Origin: Paenibacillus dendritiformis
GTDB taxonomy: Bacteria > Bacillota > Bacilli > Paenibacillales > Paenibacillaceae
DNA length: 64,000 nucleotides
NCBI RefSeq assembly: GCF_015845845.1
Contig: NZ_LDIG01000131.1
Location: forward strand, 1-64,000
Direction of reading: 5' to 3'
Part shown: positions 34,554 to 43,583 of the stretch, piece by piece
Numbering within the stretch: position 1 is the first letter of the stretch
Layout of the letters: every line of letters starts with the position of its first letter
Program-made: the position numbers and the translations under genes
The notes under the pieces: model-generated
Databases searched by the model: none
Told to the model about the DNA's origin: nothing
Seen by the model: only the letters and a program-made list of their open reading frames with translations

Positions 34554-35452
34554 TGCCCTATAATCCCCCGTTCCACCATGGACTCCTGCAGCAGCTGTGA
34601 AATGCTCTGCGCCAAGATGCGTCCCGCCGTCTTCGGCGCCACGATCCCCGGCAATCCCGGGGCCAGCATCGCCTTGATTCCGCGCTTCTCGGCGAACCGG
34701 AAGTCGACGCCTCCAGGCATCGAGGCCAGGTCGATAATGACCGCGCGATGGGGTATTTGGGCAATGACCTGCGCTGTGACTATCATAGTCGGTATCGTAT
34801 TAAAAAGCAAGTCGATGTTCGACACTTCCCGCGCCAAATCGCTTATATAGAAAGGATTGAACCCCATCTCCGTCGCCCTGGCGAAATGCTCGTTGCGCCT
34901 TACCCCGATCCGCACCCGCGCTCCGACGCCAAGCAGCGTCCGCGCCATCGTAAACCCGGTCCTTCCCATGCCGAGCACGACCGACTCGGAGCCGTGCAGC
35001 GTAATATCCGTATGCTGAATCGCCATCATCAGGGCGCCCTCGGCCGTCGGAATCGAATTATATATCGCCACGTCATCCCTGTCGAACAGCTCGAACAGCT
35101 TCAGCCGGTATTTCGTGCACAGCTTGCTTAGATACGGCTTCGCCATTCCGGTAAACAGCACGGCATGCTCCGGCAAGGCGGCCACATGCTCCTCCGCCAG
35201 CACCAGCTCTTCCGACGTGAATATGGCATGAACCTTGCCTTTGTCATCCGTTCCGACCGCCGGCAGGACGACCGCATCCGCCTTTCTCAGCAGCTCCGGT
35301 GTCAACGGCTGGCGCTGGACGCCGTGGAACGGATTTTGCAGCTGTTCATAGCCTACAAGAATAACGGTGGCATCCAACTCAGACAGCTTCTGAATAATCT
35401 CAAGCTGCCGGGCGTCGCCGCCGATGAACACCACTTGAACTCCGGTTAACAT
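34550..35452 (-). CDS. dpaA: Dipicolinate synthase subunit A
   Basis: This 300-residue dehydrogenase-like subunit (SpoVFA) has an N-terminal domain (VVFIGGDARQLEIIQKLSEL) and a Rossmann motif VVLGMGRTGFTMARTLLGVG near residue 155. It works with DpaB, whose start overlaps its stop. TAAGGAG precedes the ATG at 35452. In B. subtilis the operon is sigma-K dependent; upstream I see ACC and AATAAGATG about 15 nt apart, only a weak resemblance to a sigma-K promoter, so I do not list it separately. Confidence 0.94.
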   Translation of the reverse strand: MLTGVQVVFIGGDARQLEIIQKLSELDATVILVGYEQLQNPFHGVQRQPLTPELLRKADAVVLPAVGTDDKGKVHAIFTSEELVLAEEHVAALPEHAVLFTGMAKPYLSKLCTKYRLKLFELFDRDDVAIYNSIPTAEGALMMAIQHTDITLHGSESVVLGMGRTGFTMARTLLGVGARVRIGVRRNEHFARATEMGFNPFYISDLAREVSNIDLLFNTIPTMIVTAQVIAQIPHRAVIIDLASMPGGVDFRFAEKRGIKAMLAPGLPGIVAPKTAGRILAQSISQLLQESMVERGIIGQ

Positions 35453-35595
35453 GCTTGCCGTTCACTCCTTATCCCCGCAGTGTATAGAACATCTTATTCG
35501 CGAGCCCAAAAAAGGTGCACCCAGCAGACCCAGGAAGGAATGTTCTGCTGCCGCAGGCAGGCTGCAGCCGGCCGTCCGGCCTGGTCCGTGCGATC

Positions 35596-35626
35596 AAAAA
35601 AGCAGCCACCCCGTAAGAGTGACTGC
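35596..35626 (-). terminator. Intrinsic terminator downstream of dut
   Basis: On the minus strand GCAGTCAC pairs with GTGGCTGC (one G-U) and is followed by TTTTTTTGATC. It isolates dpaA from dut. Confidence 0.88.
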
Positions 35627-35635
35627 ATTGGCAAC

Positions 35636-36094
35636 CTATTTCGTTCCGGTGTGGCCGAAGCCGCCTTCGCCGCGCGTCGTATCGGACAGCTCATCGACCT
35701 CCGCCAGTTCGATCGGCGGCACGAATTGGAACACCATCTGCGCAATCCGCTCATTGCGCTCAATCGTGAAATGCTGCTGTCCGAGATTGACAAGCAGCAC
35801 CTTCACCTCGCCGCGGTAATCCGCGTCAATCGTTCCCGGGGAATTGAGGCAGGTGATGCCATGCTTGAAGGCGAGCCCGCTGCGGGGGCGAATCTGCGCT
35901 TCCAAATAGGGCGGCATCGCCATCGCGAATCCGGCGGGCACCAAGGCGCGGTGGCCGGGCGCCAGCGTGAGCGGCTCCTCTACCGCCGCATACAGATCGA
36001 AGCCTGCCGCCAGGTCGGACATCTTCTGCGGCAGCGGAATGTCTTCATTGCCGGGCAATTTTTTAATTTGAACCTGATGGACTTGCTGTAACAA
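35636..36094 (-). CDS. dut: dUTP diphosphatase
   Basis: Dut hydrolyses dUTP to dUMP and keeps uracil out of DNA. The five trimeric dUTPase motifs are present: AAGFDLYAA (motif 1), RPRSGLAFKHG (2, about 75-85), GTIDADYRGEVKV (3), RIAQMVFQF (4) and the C-terminal RGEGGFGHTGTK (5). The start is TTG at 36094, 6 nt after AGGAGGG; this places 32 bp inside the 3' end of mlpA. The 152 residues match the usual length. It occupies the place of ymxH in the B. subtilis order. Confidence 0.93.
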   Translation of the reverse strand: MLQQVHQVQIKKLPGNEDIPLPQKMSDLAAGFDLYAAVEEPLTLAPGHRALVPAGFAMAMPPYLEAQIRPRSGLAFKHGITCLNSPGTIDADYRGEVKVLLVNLGQQHFTIERNERIAQMVFQFVPPIELAEVDELSDTTRGEGGFGHTGTK

Positions 36095-37337
36095 AGTAAT
36101 CCCTCCTGAAAGCCGAAATTGCGCGATCGTTCGCTCCAACCATGGCCGCGGCAAACGGCTCGGACAGCATGCGGGATAAAACATATGTAATGTCATCCAT
36201 CGTAATCGCTTCGATGCGCGCAATGATTTCATCTAATGTATAGTGCCGGCCAAGCATCAACTCGTTCTTGCCCAACCGGTTCATCCGGGCGCCGGTGCTC
36301 TCCAGACCCAGAATCAAGCTTCCTTTCAACTGCTCCTTGCCCTTCGTCAATTCGTCCTGCGTGAGACCGTGCGCTGCGAGATTGCCAAGCACCTCAAGCG
36401 TTATGTCCAGCACGTCTTGCGTCTGCTTCGGCGCCGTGCCCGCATAGATGGTGAACAGTCCGCAATCGGCATGAGACGAATGATAGGAATAGACCGCATA
36501 GGCCAAGCCCCGCTTCTCGCGGATCTCCTGGAACAGGCGAGAGCTCATGCCGCCTCCGATAACGTTATTCAATAAGATCATGGCATAGAGCCGCGGATCG
36601 GTCATGGAGCAGCCTGGCAAGCTCAAGCAAATATGATTCTGCTCGGTCTTCTTCTGATGGAAGATCGAGCTCCCGTCGAATATCGGCGCCGACACCCGGT
36701 GAGACGGGCGGGAATTGCGGAAATGCCCGAAATGCTTCTCCAGGAGCTCCAACAGAGAGGCATCGAAGTTGCCCGCCACGGCGATCACCGTATTTTCAAT
36801 CGTGTAGTGCTCCTGCATGTAGTGGCGCAAATCGGCAGACCCCATCGGCTCCAGACGTTCCTTCGTCCCGAGGATCGGATACGCGAGCGGGTGACCGCCA
36901 AAAGCGGCACGCGTGACGAGATCATGCACCGTATCGTCGGGCGTGTCTTCATACATTGCGATTTCCTCGAGTATGACGTTCTTTTCCTTGCTCAGCTCTT
37001 CGGCCTGTAGAGCGGAACGGAAAAACATGTCCGACAGCACATCGACGGCTATCGGGAGATGCTCATCCAGCACTTTGGCATAGTAGCACGTATATTCCTT
37101 CGAAGTAAATGCGTTCACATTCCCTCCGATTGCGTCGAACGAATCCGCGATCGCCTTGGCATCGAACCGCTCCGTACCTTTGAACATCATGTGCTCAATA
37201 AAATGAGAAATACCGTTGGTCGTCTCATTCTCATTGCGTGAACCGGTCTTCACCCAAATGCCGAATGATACGGAACGGCAGGTTGGTATTTTTTCCATAA
37301 CGACCCGCAGGCCGTTACTTAACTGCGCTTTCTCCAC
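36063..37337 (-). CDS. mlpA: M16-family zinc protease MlpA (YmxG)
   Basis: This processing-peptidase-like enzyme has the zinc motif HFIEH near residues 45-49 (GISHFIEHMMFKGTERFDA) and the third ligand in EKNVILEEIAMYEDTPDD near 117-133. The C-terminal half shows SSRLFQEIREKRGLAYAVYS. In B. subtilis the orthologue affects regulation of aprE. The likely start is GTG at 37337, 7 nt after AGGAGG; a TTG two codons earlier abuts that site. The 424 residues are typical. It is the third M16 protein in the window. Confidence 0.92.
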   Translation of the reverse strand: MEKAQLSNGLRVVMEKIPTCRSVSFGIWVKTGSRNENETTNGISHFIEHMMFKGTERFDAKAIADSFDAIGGNVNAFTSKEYTCYYAKVLDEHLPIAVDVLSDMFFRSALQAEELSKEKNVILEEIAMYEDTPDDTVHDLVTRAAFGGHPLAYPILGTKERLEPMGSADLRHYMQEHYTIENTVIAVAGNFDASLLELLEKHFGHFRNSRPSHRVSAPIFDGSSIFHQKKTEQNHICLSLPGCSMTDPRLYAMILLNNVIGGGMSSRLFQEIREKRGLAYAVYSYHSSHADCGLFTIYAGTAPKQTQDVLDITLEVLGNLAAHGLTQDELTKGKEQLKGSLILGLESTGARMNRLGKNELMLGRHYTLDEIIARIEAITMDDITYVLSRMLSEPFAAAMVGANDRAISAFRRDYFVTASPSGSN

Positions 37338-37396
37338 CGGCAATCCTCCTCATCCGAAGTTCAATCCTTGTTGCCCTTCTAATCCTACCAAAAAAC

Positions 37397-38401
37397 TTAA
37401 CGCGGCTCAACCGACTCCAAGTCGAGCCGCTTCTCGGAGAGCGTCTCGCTGACCGTTCCGGGCAAAATGCCTTTATGGCGAATCGTGCGGATGATTCCTT
37501 GCAGCGCGGCCTTGGAGGCAGGCGTAGGATGCATCAGGATGAGAGAGCCGGGCTCGACGTTCGCGTCGATTTTGCGAATGACGTCGGAAGGGTTCGGATG
37601 TTTCCAATCGACGGTGTCCACCGTCCAGAGGACAGTCTTCAAGCCGTACGCATGCGCGGTTTGAACCGTCAGCGCGTTGAAGTCGCCGGATGGAGGGGCG
37701 AACCATTTATTCTTCACTTGAAGGGTCGTCTCCAGCAGGCGCTTCGTTTTCTCGATTTGCTGGGCCTGCAAGCCCGCGCTCAGCTCGCTCATATTGGGGT
37801 GGGAATAAGCATGATTCTCGAGCTCATGCCCTTCCTCCTGTATCCGCTTCGCCATCTCCGGATTTTTTTTCAGCCAGCTTCCGTCGAAGAAAAACGTCGC
37901 CTTCACTTTTTCTTCCTTCAGCGTCGCCAGCATCGGTTCGATATGCTCGTTCCCCCAAGCGACATTAATCATCAGCCCGGCCATCTTCTTGTTCGGGTTG
38001 CCGCGATAGATCGGCTGCGGCCCCAATTGATCGAGCGTCACCCGCGGCGGAATTTCTCGCATAACCCATGTAATTTCGGCGTCCGCCGGCTTCGATTTAT
38101 TGGCTTCGTAAGTTCGCTCGAGATCCGCCTCCAGCCCGTTATACCCCGGAATGGCTTTCCAGACCCGGTCGATTCGCGCGTCGATCGGCGCGATATATTT
38201 GCTCTGGGCTTCCTTCGCAATCCGTTCCCGCAGCGGGCGCTGCTCCAGCGCTTCCGCCCCATTCGCCTGATACGCCTGGCTGACGGCGAGCGCGGCTTTG
38301 CGCTCTTTTATGAAAGATCCGGCCTCCGTTCCCGTTCCGATATATAGCACCCCTATGAAAGCAGCGATGATAAACATCCATTTTCGCATGACTGGCCGCA
38401 T
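37397..38401 (-). CDS. ylxY: YlxY-type polysaccharide deacetylase homologue, probably inactive
   Basis: The N-terminal signal anchor (about 5-25, WMFIIAAFIGVLYIGTG) places it outside the membrane. A NodB-fold domain covers about 140-320. The first NodB motif, normally TFDDG, reads INVAWGNEH, so the catalytic Asp and a metal Asp are gone. HAYSHPNMSEL retains the His pair, and FAPPSGDFN and SLILMHPTP match later motifs. It follows pnp, as in B. subtilis. The start is uncertain: ATG 38401 behind AAAGGAA or ATG 38422 behind GAAGGA. Confidence 0.87.
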   Translation of the reverse strand: MRPVMRKWMFIIAAFIGVLYIGTGTEAGSFIKERKAALAVSQAYQANGAEALEQRPLRERIAKEAQSKYIAPIDARIDRVWKAIPGYNGLEADLERTYEANKSKPADAEITWVMREIPPRVTLDQLGPQPIYRGNPNKKMAGLMINVAWGNEHIEPMLATLKEEKVKATFFFDGSWLKKNPEMAKRIQEEGHELENHAYSHPNMSELSAGLQAQQIEKTKRLLETTLQVKNKWFAPPSGDFNALTVQTAHAYGLKTVLWTVDTVDWKHPNPSDVIRKIDANVEPGSLILMHPTPASKAALQGIIRTIRHKGILPGTVSETLSEKRLDLESVEPR

Positions 38402-38504
38402 TGAGTCCATTCCTTTCCACATTTTGTCCTTCTGATTCTATGCCAAATCGGACTTAGTTATGCGGCGGAAAGCGAGGGTGGCTTAAACCAATTAAAAACA
38501 TAAA

Positions 38505-38542
38505 CGCAAAAAAAGAGCCAGAAACCAGTCTGCCTCTTTCCT
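38505..38542 (-). terminator. Intrinsic terminator downstream of pnp
   Basis: On the minus strand AAAGAG-CAGA pairs with TCTG-CTCTTT and is followed by TTTTGCG. Confidence 0.8.
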
Positions 38543-38565
38543 TGTATCTATGCTGTTTTTCTTGA

Positions 38566-40767
38566 TTACGATTGCGGCCGTGGCGGACGCGGCCCTCTTG
38601 GACGCGATCCTCCATGCGGCGGGCGTCCCCCGCTGCGCGGTCGCTCCGCTCCGCTTCCGTCTGCATTCCCCGCCCCTTCCGGCTGTGCCGGTTCAAGCAG
38701 TACGCGGCGCGACAGATTGATGCGGCCTTGTTGATCAATCTCGACCACCTTGACTTCGATCTTATCGCCGATGGAAGCGACATCCTCGACCTTCGCGATG
38801 CGCTCGGCCGCCATTTGCGAGATATGAACGAGCCCTTCCTTGCCTGGAAGAATCTCCACGAACGCGCCGAATTTCTCGATGCGCTTCACCGTTCCGGTAT
38901 ATACCTCGCCGACGACGACTTCCTTGACGATCGCTTCGATCATATCGCGGGCGCGGATATTGGACTCTTCATTCGGCGATGCGATGAAGATGCGGCCATC
39001 CTGCTCGATATCGATTTTGACGCCGGTCTCGTCGATGATCTTGTTGACCACCTTGCCGCCCGCCCCGATAACGTCGCGGATTTTGTCCGGATTGATCTGC
39101 ATGATCAAAATCTTAGGCGCATATGGAGACAGCGTCTCGCGCGGCTTGTCGATGACCTGAAGCATCTTGTCCAGGATGAACAGACGCCCTTCGCGTGCTT
39201 GCGCCAAGGCTTGCGTCAAGATGCTGCGGTCGATGCCGTCGATTTTGATATCCATCTGGATGGCGGTAACCCCTTCAGCGGTTCCTGCCACTTTGAAGTC
39301 CATATCTCCGAGATGGTCTTCCATCCCTTGAATATCGGACAGAATCGAGAAATGCTCTCCGTCCTTGATAAGTCCCATCGCAATGCCGGCAACCGGGGCT
39401 TTGATCGGAACGCCCGCATCCATCATCGCCAGCGTGCTCGCGCAGATACTGGCCTGGGAGGTGGAGCCGTTCGATTCCAGCACCTCGGAGACGAGACGAA
39501 TCGTGTACGGGAAATCCGACTCCGGCGGAATCACCTTGGACAGCGCGCGTTCGCCGAGAGCGCCATGTCCAATCTCGCGGCGGCCCGGAGCCCGCAATGG
39601 ACGAGCTTCCCCTACGGAGAACGGCGGGAAGTTATAATGATGCATGAAGCGCTTCGATTCTTCCAGCGAGATGCCGTCCAGAATCTGCACATCGCCCAGC
39701 GCGCCCAGCGTACAGATGCTCAACGCCTGCGTCTGGCCCCGCGTGAACAGGCCTGATCCGTGCGTGCGCGGCAGCAGGCTCGTATCGCACTCGATCGGGC
39801 GAATCTCATCCAGCTTGCGGCCGTCCGGGCGCACTTTCTCATGCGTAATCAAGCGGCGCACTTCTTCCTTGACAATGTCGTACAGCGTCTCCTTCACATC
39901 ATCCATTAGCTCAGGCGACTCGATATACTGCGCTTCAAAATGCTCGACCGCTTCCTGGTTGATGGCGTCGATCGCATCCTGGCGCGCATGCTTCTCCGGA
40001 ATGCGGATCGCTTCCACCAGACGCTCCTGCGCAAATGCGCGCACCGCGGCATTGACGTCAGGGTCAACGGCATGGAGCTTGACCTCCATCTTCGCCGTTC
40101 CGGCCGTCTCGGTAAAGCGCTCGATCACGTCGACAATCTTGCGAATCGCTTCGTGGCCGAACATGATCGCTTCCAGCATCACTTCTTCCGGCACTTCGTT
40201 CGCTTCCGCTTCGACCATCATGATCGCATCCTTCGTGCCTGCGACCGTGACGTGAATATCGGTCTTCTCTTCCTGCTCCACGGTAGGGTTAATGATGAAT
40301 TGACCGTCAATCCGGCCGACGATAACCCCTCCGATCGGGCCGTTGAACGGCACATCGGAGATCGACAGCGCAGCGGACGTTCCAATCATGGCCGCTATCT
40401 CCGGCGAGCAATCCTGATCGACGCTCATGACGAGATCGACAATCTGAACGTCATTGCGGAAGCCTTCCGGGAACAGCGGACGAATCGGACGGTCAATGAG
40501 ACGGCTTGCCAGGATCGCCTTCTCGCTCGGACGTCCTTCCCGCTTGATGAATCCCCCGGGAATCTTGCCCACGGAATACAGACGCTCTTCATAATTTACG
40601 GTTAGAGGAAAAAAGTCTAAATCTTTTGGTTCCTTCGAAGCGGTCACGGTACATAACACGACCGTGTCACCGTATTGAACCTTGACGGCGCCGTTGGCTT
40701 GCTTCGCCAAGCGTCCCGTCTCGAGTACAAGCGGTCTTCCGCCAAGTTCCATCTCGATGCGGTTCAT
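38566..40767 (-). CDS. pnp: Polyribonucleotide nucleotidyltransferase
   Basis: PNPase is the phosphorolytic 3'-5' exoribonuclease of the degradosome-like network. Order: two RNase PH domains (1-140, 315-540; catalytic region [20 protein letters not shown]), KH ([20 protein letters not shown] near 560) and S1 ([20 protein letters not shown] near 625). A short Gly/Pro/Arg-rich tail rather than an acidic one ends the 733 residues. AAGGAGGG precedes the ATG at 40767. It lies downstream of rpsO; a 7-bp hairpin in its leader could be an autoregulatory cleavage target. Confidence 0.97.
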   Translation of the reverse strand: MNRIEMELGGRPLVLETGRLAKQANGAVKVQYGDTVVLCTVTASKEPKDLDFFPLTVNYEERLYSVGKIPGGFIKREGRPSEKAILASRLIDRPIRPLFPEGFRNDVQIVDLVMSVDQDCSPEIAAMIGTSAALSISDVPFNGPIGGVIVGRIDGQFIINPTVEQEEKTDIHVTVAGTKDAIMMVEAEANEVPEEVMLEAIMFGHEAIRKIVDVIERFTETAGTAKMEVKLHAVDPDVNAAVRAFAQERLVEAIRIPEKHARQDAIDAINQEAVEHFEAQYIESPELMDDVKETLYDIVKEEVRRLITHEKVRPDGRKLDEIRPIECDTSLLPRTHGSGLFTRGQTQALSICTLGALGDVQILDGISLEESKRFMHHYNFPPFSVGEARPLRAPGRREIGHGALGERALSKVIPPESDFPYTIRLVSEVLESNGSTSQASICASTLAMMDAGVPIKAPVAGIAMGLIKDGEHFSILSDIQGMEDHLGDMDFKVAGTAEGVTAIQMDIKIDGIDRSILTQALAQAREGRLFILDKMLQVIDKPRETLSPYAPKILIMQINPDKIRDVIGAGGKVVNKIIDETGVKIDIEQDGRIFIASPNEESNIRARDMIEAIVKEVVVGEVYTGTVKRIEKFGAFVEILPGKEGLVHISQMAAERIAKVEDVASIGDKIEVKVVEIDQQGRINLSRRVLLEPAQPEGAGNADGSGAERPRSGGRPPHGGSRPRGPRPPRPQS

Positions 40768-40826
40768 CGGATCCCTCCTTAAGTTCTACGCATATGTTAT
40801 CTTCGTTACACCTACCATTATCTCCT

Positions 40827-40856
40827 GCATCCCGGCTTAAAAAACAAGGGGGATGC
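40827..40856 (-). promoter_or_regulatory. Hairpin in the pnp leader
   Basis: GCATCCC pairs with GGGATGC around a 16-nt loop, about 60 nt before the pnp ATG. E. coli pnp is autoregulated through a leader hairpin; a similar role here is a guess. The remainder of the rpsO-pnp gap (40768-41077) shows only a weak terminator-like stem near 41005-41025. Confidence 0.4.
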
Positions 40857-41077
40857 CCGAGCCCGGAAACAATCCGCAGATCAGATATTAGAAGCGGTTC
40901 ATGAACTTGCATGATAATAGGATTATGTATCAACAGACTTCGGGCCGGGGCTCGTCCAGCCTTGCGCCTGATATCATCTCCACAGGTCAAAATTCGCCCC
41001 ATCGTTAAAAAGCAACCCGGCTGCATGCCGCACTGTCAGGCGGGATGAACAACCAGGCTGCTAAGAGGTTCTTGCTA

Positions 41078-41347
41078 TTAACGGCGCAGTCCGAGCTTCT
41101 CGATCAATGCGCTGTAACGATTAACATCCTTCTTCTTCAAGTAAGCAAGAAGCTTACGGCGTTGACCGACCATTTTCAACAATCCGCGGCGGGAATGATG
41201 GTCTTTCTTATGTGTCCGCAAGTGTTCCGTCAAATTAACGATGTTCTCAGTAAGGATAGCGATCTGCACTTCCGGAGATCCTGTGTCCGATTCGTGCGTC
41301 TTATGCATGTCAATGAGCTGTTGCTTGCGCTCTTGAGTCAATGCCAT
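41078..41347 (-). CDS. rpsO: 30S ribosomal protein S15
   Basis: This 89-residue protein begins [20 protein letters not shown] and contains [35 protein letters not shown] and [12 protein letters not shown], the complete S15 signature. It binds the 16S three-way junction and is an early assembly protein. The ATG at 41347 follows GGGAGGTG; the frame's earlier start lies in the leader. A strong promoter and structured leader precede it. Confidence 0.98.
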   Translation of the reverse strand: MALTQERKQQLIDMHKTHESDTGSPEVQIAILTENIVNLTEHLRTHKKDHHSRRGLLKMVGQRRKLLAYLKKKDVNRYSALIEKLGLRR

Positions 41348-41382
41348 CCTATTCACCTCCCAATATGTTATCAATTCAGCCG

Positions 41383-41429
41383 ATAGCCTCGTTGCCGTCG
41401 GTGAGATCGAGCAACCAAGCTAAGGCTAT
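41383..41429 (-). promoter_or_regulatory. Structured rpsO leader, candidate S15 autoregulatory element
   Basis: On the minus strand ATAGCC (41429-41424) pairs with GGCTAT (41388-41383), and inside it GTTGC pairs with GCAAC. The nested structure ends about 35 nt before the rpsO start. S15 leaders that bind the protein and repress translation are known in several bacteria including Geobacillus. Identity with one of those classes was not tested. Confidence 0.5.
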
Positions 41430-41455
41430 TGCCGCTTATTCACGACAACGTTACT

Positions 41456-41484
41456 AGTATATCACTATCAGATTTAAAAGTAAA
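41456..41484 (-). promoter_or_regulatory. Sigma-A promoter of rpsO
   Basis: On the minus strand TTTACT (41484-41479) and TGATATACT (-10 TATACT at 41461-41456, extended TG) are 17 bp apart. Confidence 0.75.
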
Positions 41485-41519
41485 CGCAGATTCTCGATGT
41501 ATTTCGGCAGCAGCCGATA

Positions 41520-42497
41520 CTACCCCTGAAACACGCTCTCCAATGCCGGCTCGCCCGCGATGGATGCCAGCCGCCGCCGGGCTTCCTCCGCATCCGCCGT
41601 GATCTGGGCGACGAGCGCCGCGATGCCGTCGAACTTCTGCTCGGCTCTCAGGAAATCCATGACGGCCACGGTCACTTCCTCGCCGTAAATGTCCGCATCG
41701 AAGGCGAACAGATGCGCCTCGATCGAAGGTCTCGTCTCTCCGCTCTTGAACGTCGGCTTCAGGCCGATGTTCATCACGCCGTCATGCCACTTCCCGCCAA
41801 CCTTCACCTTGACGGCATAGACGCCATTCCTCGGAATGACATACGGCTCGTCCAGGTCCACGTTCGCGGTCGGGAAGCCGATCGTGCGCCCGCGGGCATC
41901 GCCGTGGATGACGGTACCGCGCAGCAAATAAGGCCGGGCCAGCAATTGATTGGCTTTCGCGATATCGCCTTCGGCAAGGCATTGACGGATGCGAGTGCTG
42001 CTTACCTTCGCGTCGTCTTCGTTGTGGGCGGGCACAATATCGACGGTGAAGCAGCCTTCACCCCATTCGGCCAGCAGCTCGGCCGAGCCTTCGCCGCGAT
42101 GGCCGAACCGGTTGTCGAAGCCGACTACCGCATGCTTCACGCCGAGAGCGCACAGGCAGTCCGCGAACGTGCGGGCCTTCACCTGGGCAAAGCTTAAATT
42201 GAAGTCTATAATATATAAGCGGTCGATGCCGAACTGGGCCAGGATCCGTTCCTTCTCCTTCGGCGGAGTCAAGTATCTTGTATACCGCTCATCGCCGAAT
42301 ACCGCCTTCGGATGGGGGTGGAAGGTCATCAGGGCGACAGGCAGGCCATGCTCCCGCCCATACTGCAGCCCCCGCTCAATCACCTTCATATGGCCGGCGT
42401 GTATGCCGTCGAAATGACCCAGGATCACCACTTGCGGCTGCTGCCACGCCATCCAGTCCGCATGTCCGTCTGTTGCATGTAGCACTATCTTTTCCAT
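41520..42497 (-). CDS. ribF: Bifunctional riboflavin kinase/FAD synthetase
   Basis: This enzyme converts riboflavin to FMN and FMN to FAD. The N-terminal nucleotidyltransferase domain shows VILGHFDGIHAGHMKVIERG (residues 24-43), FHPHPKAVFG and the SSTRIRQCLAEGD region near 166. The C-terminal riboflavin kinase domain shows GRTIGFPTANVDLDE near 204 and the NGVYAV strand. The 325 residues are typical. It lies between truB and rpsO as in B. subtilis. The site upstream of ATG 42497 (AGGGG, 13 nt away) is weak. Confidence 0.95.
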   Translation of the reverse strand: MEKIVLHATDGHADWMAWQQPQVVILGHFDGIHAGHMKVIERGLQYGREHGLPVALMTFHPHPKAVFGDERYTRYLTPPKEKERILAQFGIDRLYIIDFNLSFAQVKARTFADCLCALGVKHAVVGFDNRFGHRGEGSAELLAEWGEGCFTVDIVPAHNEDDAKVSSTRIRQCLAEGDIAKANQLLARPYLLRGTVIHGDARGRTIGFPTANVDLDEPYVIPRNGVYAVKVKVGGKWHDGVMNIGLKPTFKSGETRPSIEAHLFAFDADIYGEEVTVAVMDFLRAEQKFDGIAALVAQITADAEEARRRLASIAGEPALESVFQG

Positions 42498-42633
42498 TTG
42501 TAATCAGAGCCCCTGCATTCGTATTTCCGGTTGCATACAACCGCCGTTCTCATCTTGGTAGTTGTTCCCGCAATTCCGGTTCTAGCATACATATTCGGTA
42601 TGTTATCTGATTCACAAAACAGGGCGAAGGACA

Positions 42634-42661
42634 GCGCAAAAAGGGTCTCCCCTCCTTGCGC
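42634..42661 (-). terminator. Weak terminator-like hairpin downstream of truB
   Basis: On the minus strand GCGCAAGG can pair with CCTTTTTGCGC; the T run is partly inside the stem. It may reduce read-through from truB into ribF. Confidence 0.4.
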
Positions 42662-42668
42662 GGAACGA

Positions 42669-43583
42669 TTAAGGCACGAAGACCTTGATCGGACGCATCA
42701 CCTGCTCCGTGTCCGGCTTATGATACAAGCCGAAAAAAGTTCCTTCTTCATCATACAACCGATAGATGCGATTCGTCAAAGGCGGAGCGCTCAGGCCCCG
42801 TTCCGGGATGCCCTTGCCCTGTACCGCGTGCCGCGCGAAGGCGGGAGCGACCCGCAGCTCGGGAAAATGCGAGACGGCCCGATCCATCGGAATCAGCAGT
42901 TCCGCCAGCGTGCCGGCCTCCATCGCTTCTTCGATCTGGGCGAAGGTGAAGCTGTCCTCTTGCGTAAAGTTGGCGGAGCGGGTCCGGATCAATTCCGCCA
43001 TGGCCGCCGGAACCCCCAACTTGCGTCCGACGTCGACGCACAGGGTGCGTATGTACGTCCCTTTGGAGCATTGCACGCGGAACCGCACCTCCGGCTCCGC
43101 GCCGCCAAGCTTCATTTCGACCAATTCGATGTGATGGATCGTCACTTGCCGCGGCTTGCGCTCCACGGTCTTGCCTTCCCGAGCCAGCTCGTACAGCCGC
43201 TTGCCGTTGACCTTGACGGCGGAATACATCGGAGGAACCTGCTCGATAGCCCCGAGGAACGACAGCAGCGCTTCCTTGACCATCGCTTCGGTCACATGAG
43301 AGGCATCGGCGCGTTCCGTCACTTCGCCTGACATATCCTCCGTATCGGTCGATACGCCAAGCCGCAGAACGGCTTCATACTCCTTCGGCATTTCCTGCAA
43401 ATATTCAACCAGCCGGGTCGCTCTGCCGACGCATAGCGGCAGCACCCCCACGACTTGAGGGTCGAGCGTGCCCGTGTGCCCGATCCGCTTTTCCCGAATG
43501 AGCCGGCGGACTTTGGCCACGACATCGTGCGAGGTCCAGCCTGCCGGCTTCCATACCGGAAGAACACCATGAAGCTCTGTCAT
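42669..43583 (-). CDS. truB: tRNA pseudouridine synthase B
   Basis: TruB makes pseudouridine 55 in the T-loop of tRNAs. The catalytic Asp is in [20 protein letters not shown] (about residues 34-53). [20 protein letters not shown] and [20 protein letters not shown] are further family motifs, and a PUA-like tail ends the 304 residues. The ATG at 43583 overlaps the nrnA stop by four bases, so truB is coupled to nrnA. Confidence 0.96.
   Translation of the reverse strand: MTELHGVLPVWKPAGWTSHDVVAKVRRLIREKRIGHTGTLDPQVVGVLPLCVGRATRLVEYLQEMPKEYEAVLRLGVSTDTEDMSGEVTERADASHVTEAMVKEALLSFLGAIEQVPPMYSAVKVNGKRLYELAREGKTVERKPRQVTIHHIELVEMKLGGAEPEVRFRVQCSKGTYIRTLCVDVGRKLGVPAAMAELIRTRSANFTQEDSFTFAQIEEAMEAGTLAELLIPMDRAVSHFPELRVAPAFARHAVQGKGIPERGLSAPPLTNRIYRLYDEEGTFFGLYHKPDTEQVMRPIKVFVP

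Noticed and set aside
31488-35520. Lysine riboswitch ahead of asd, dapG or dapA
   Set aside because: The spacers are short and occupied by terminators, ribosome binding sites or simple hairpins; none could hold a lysine riboswitch.
35453-35520. Sigma-K promoter for dpaA
   Set aside because: ACC-N15-AATAAGATG resembles the consensus only loosely, and the preceding T-run could belong to terminator sequence.
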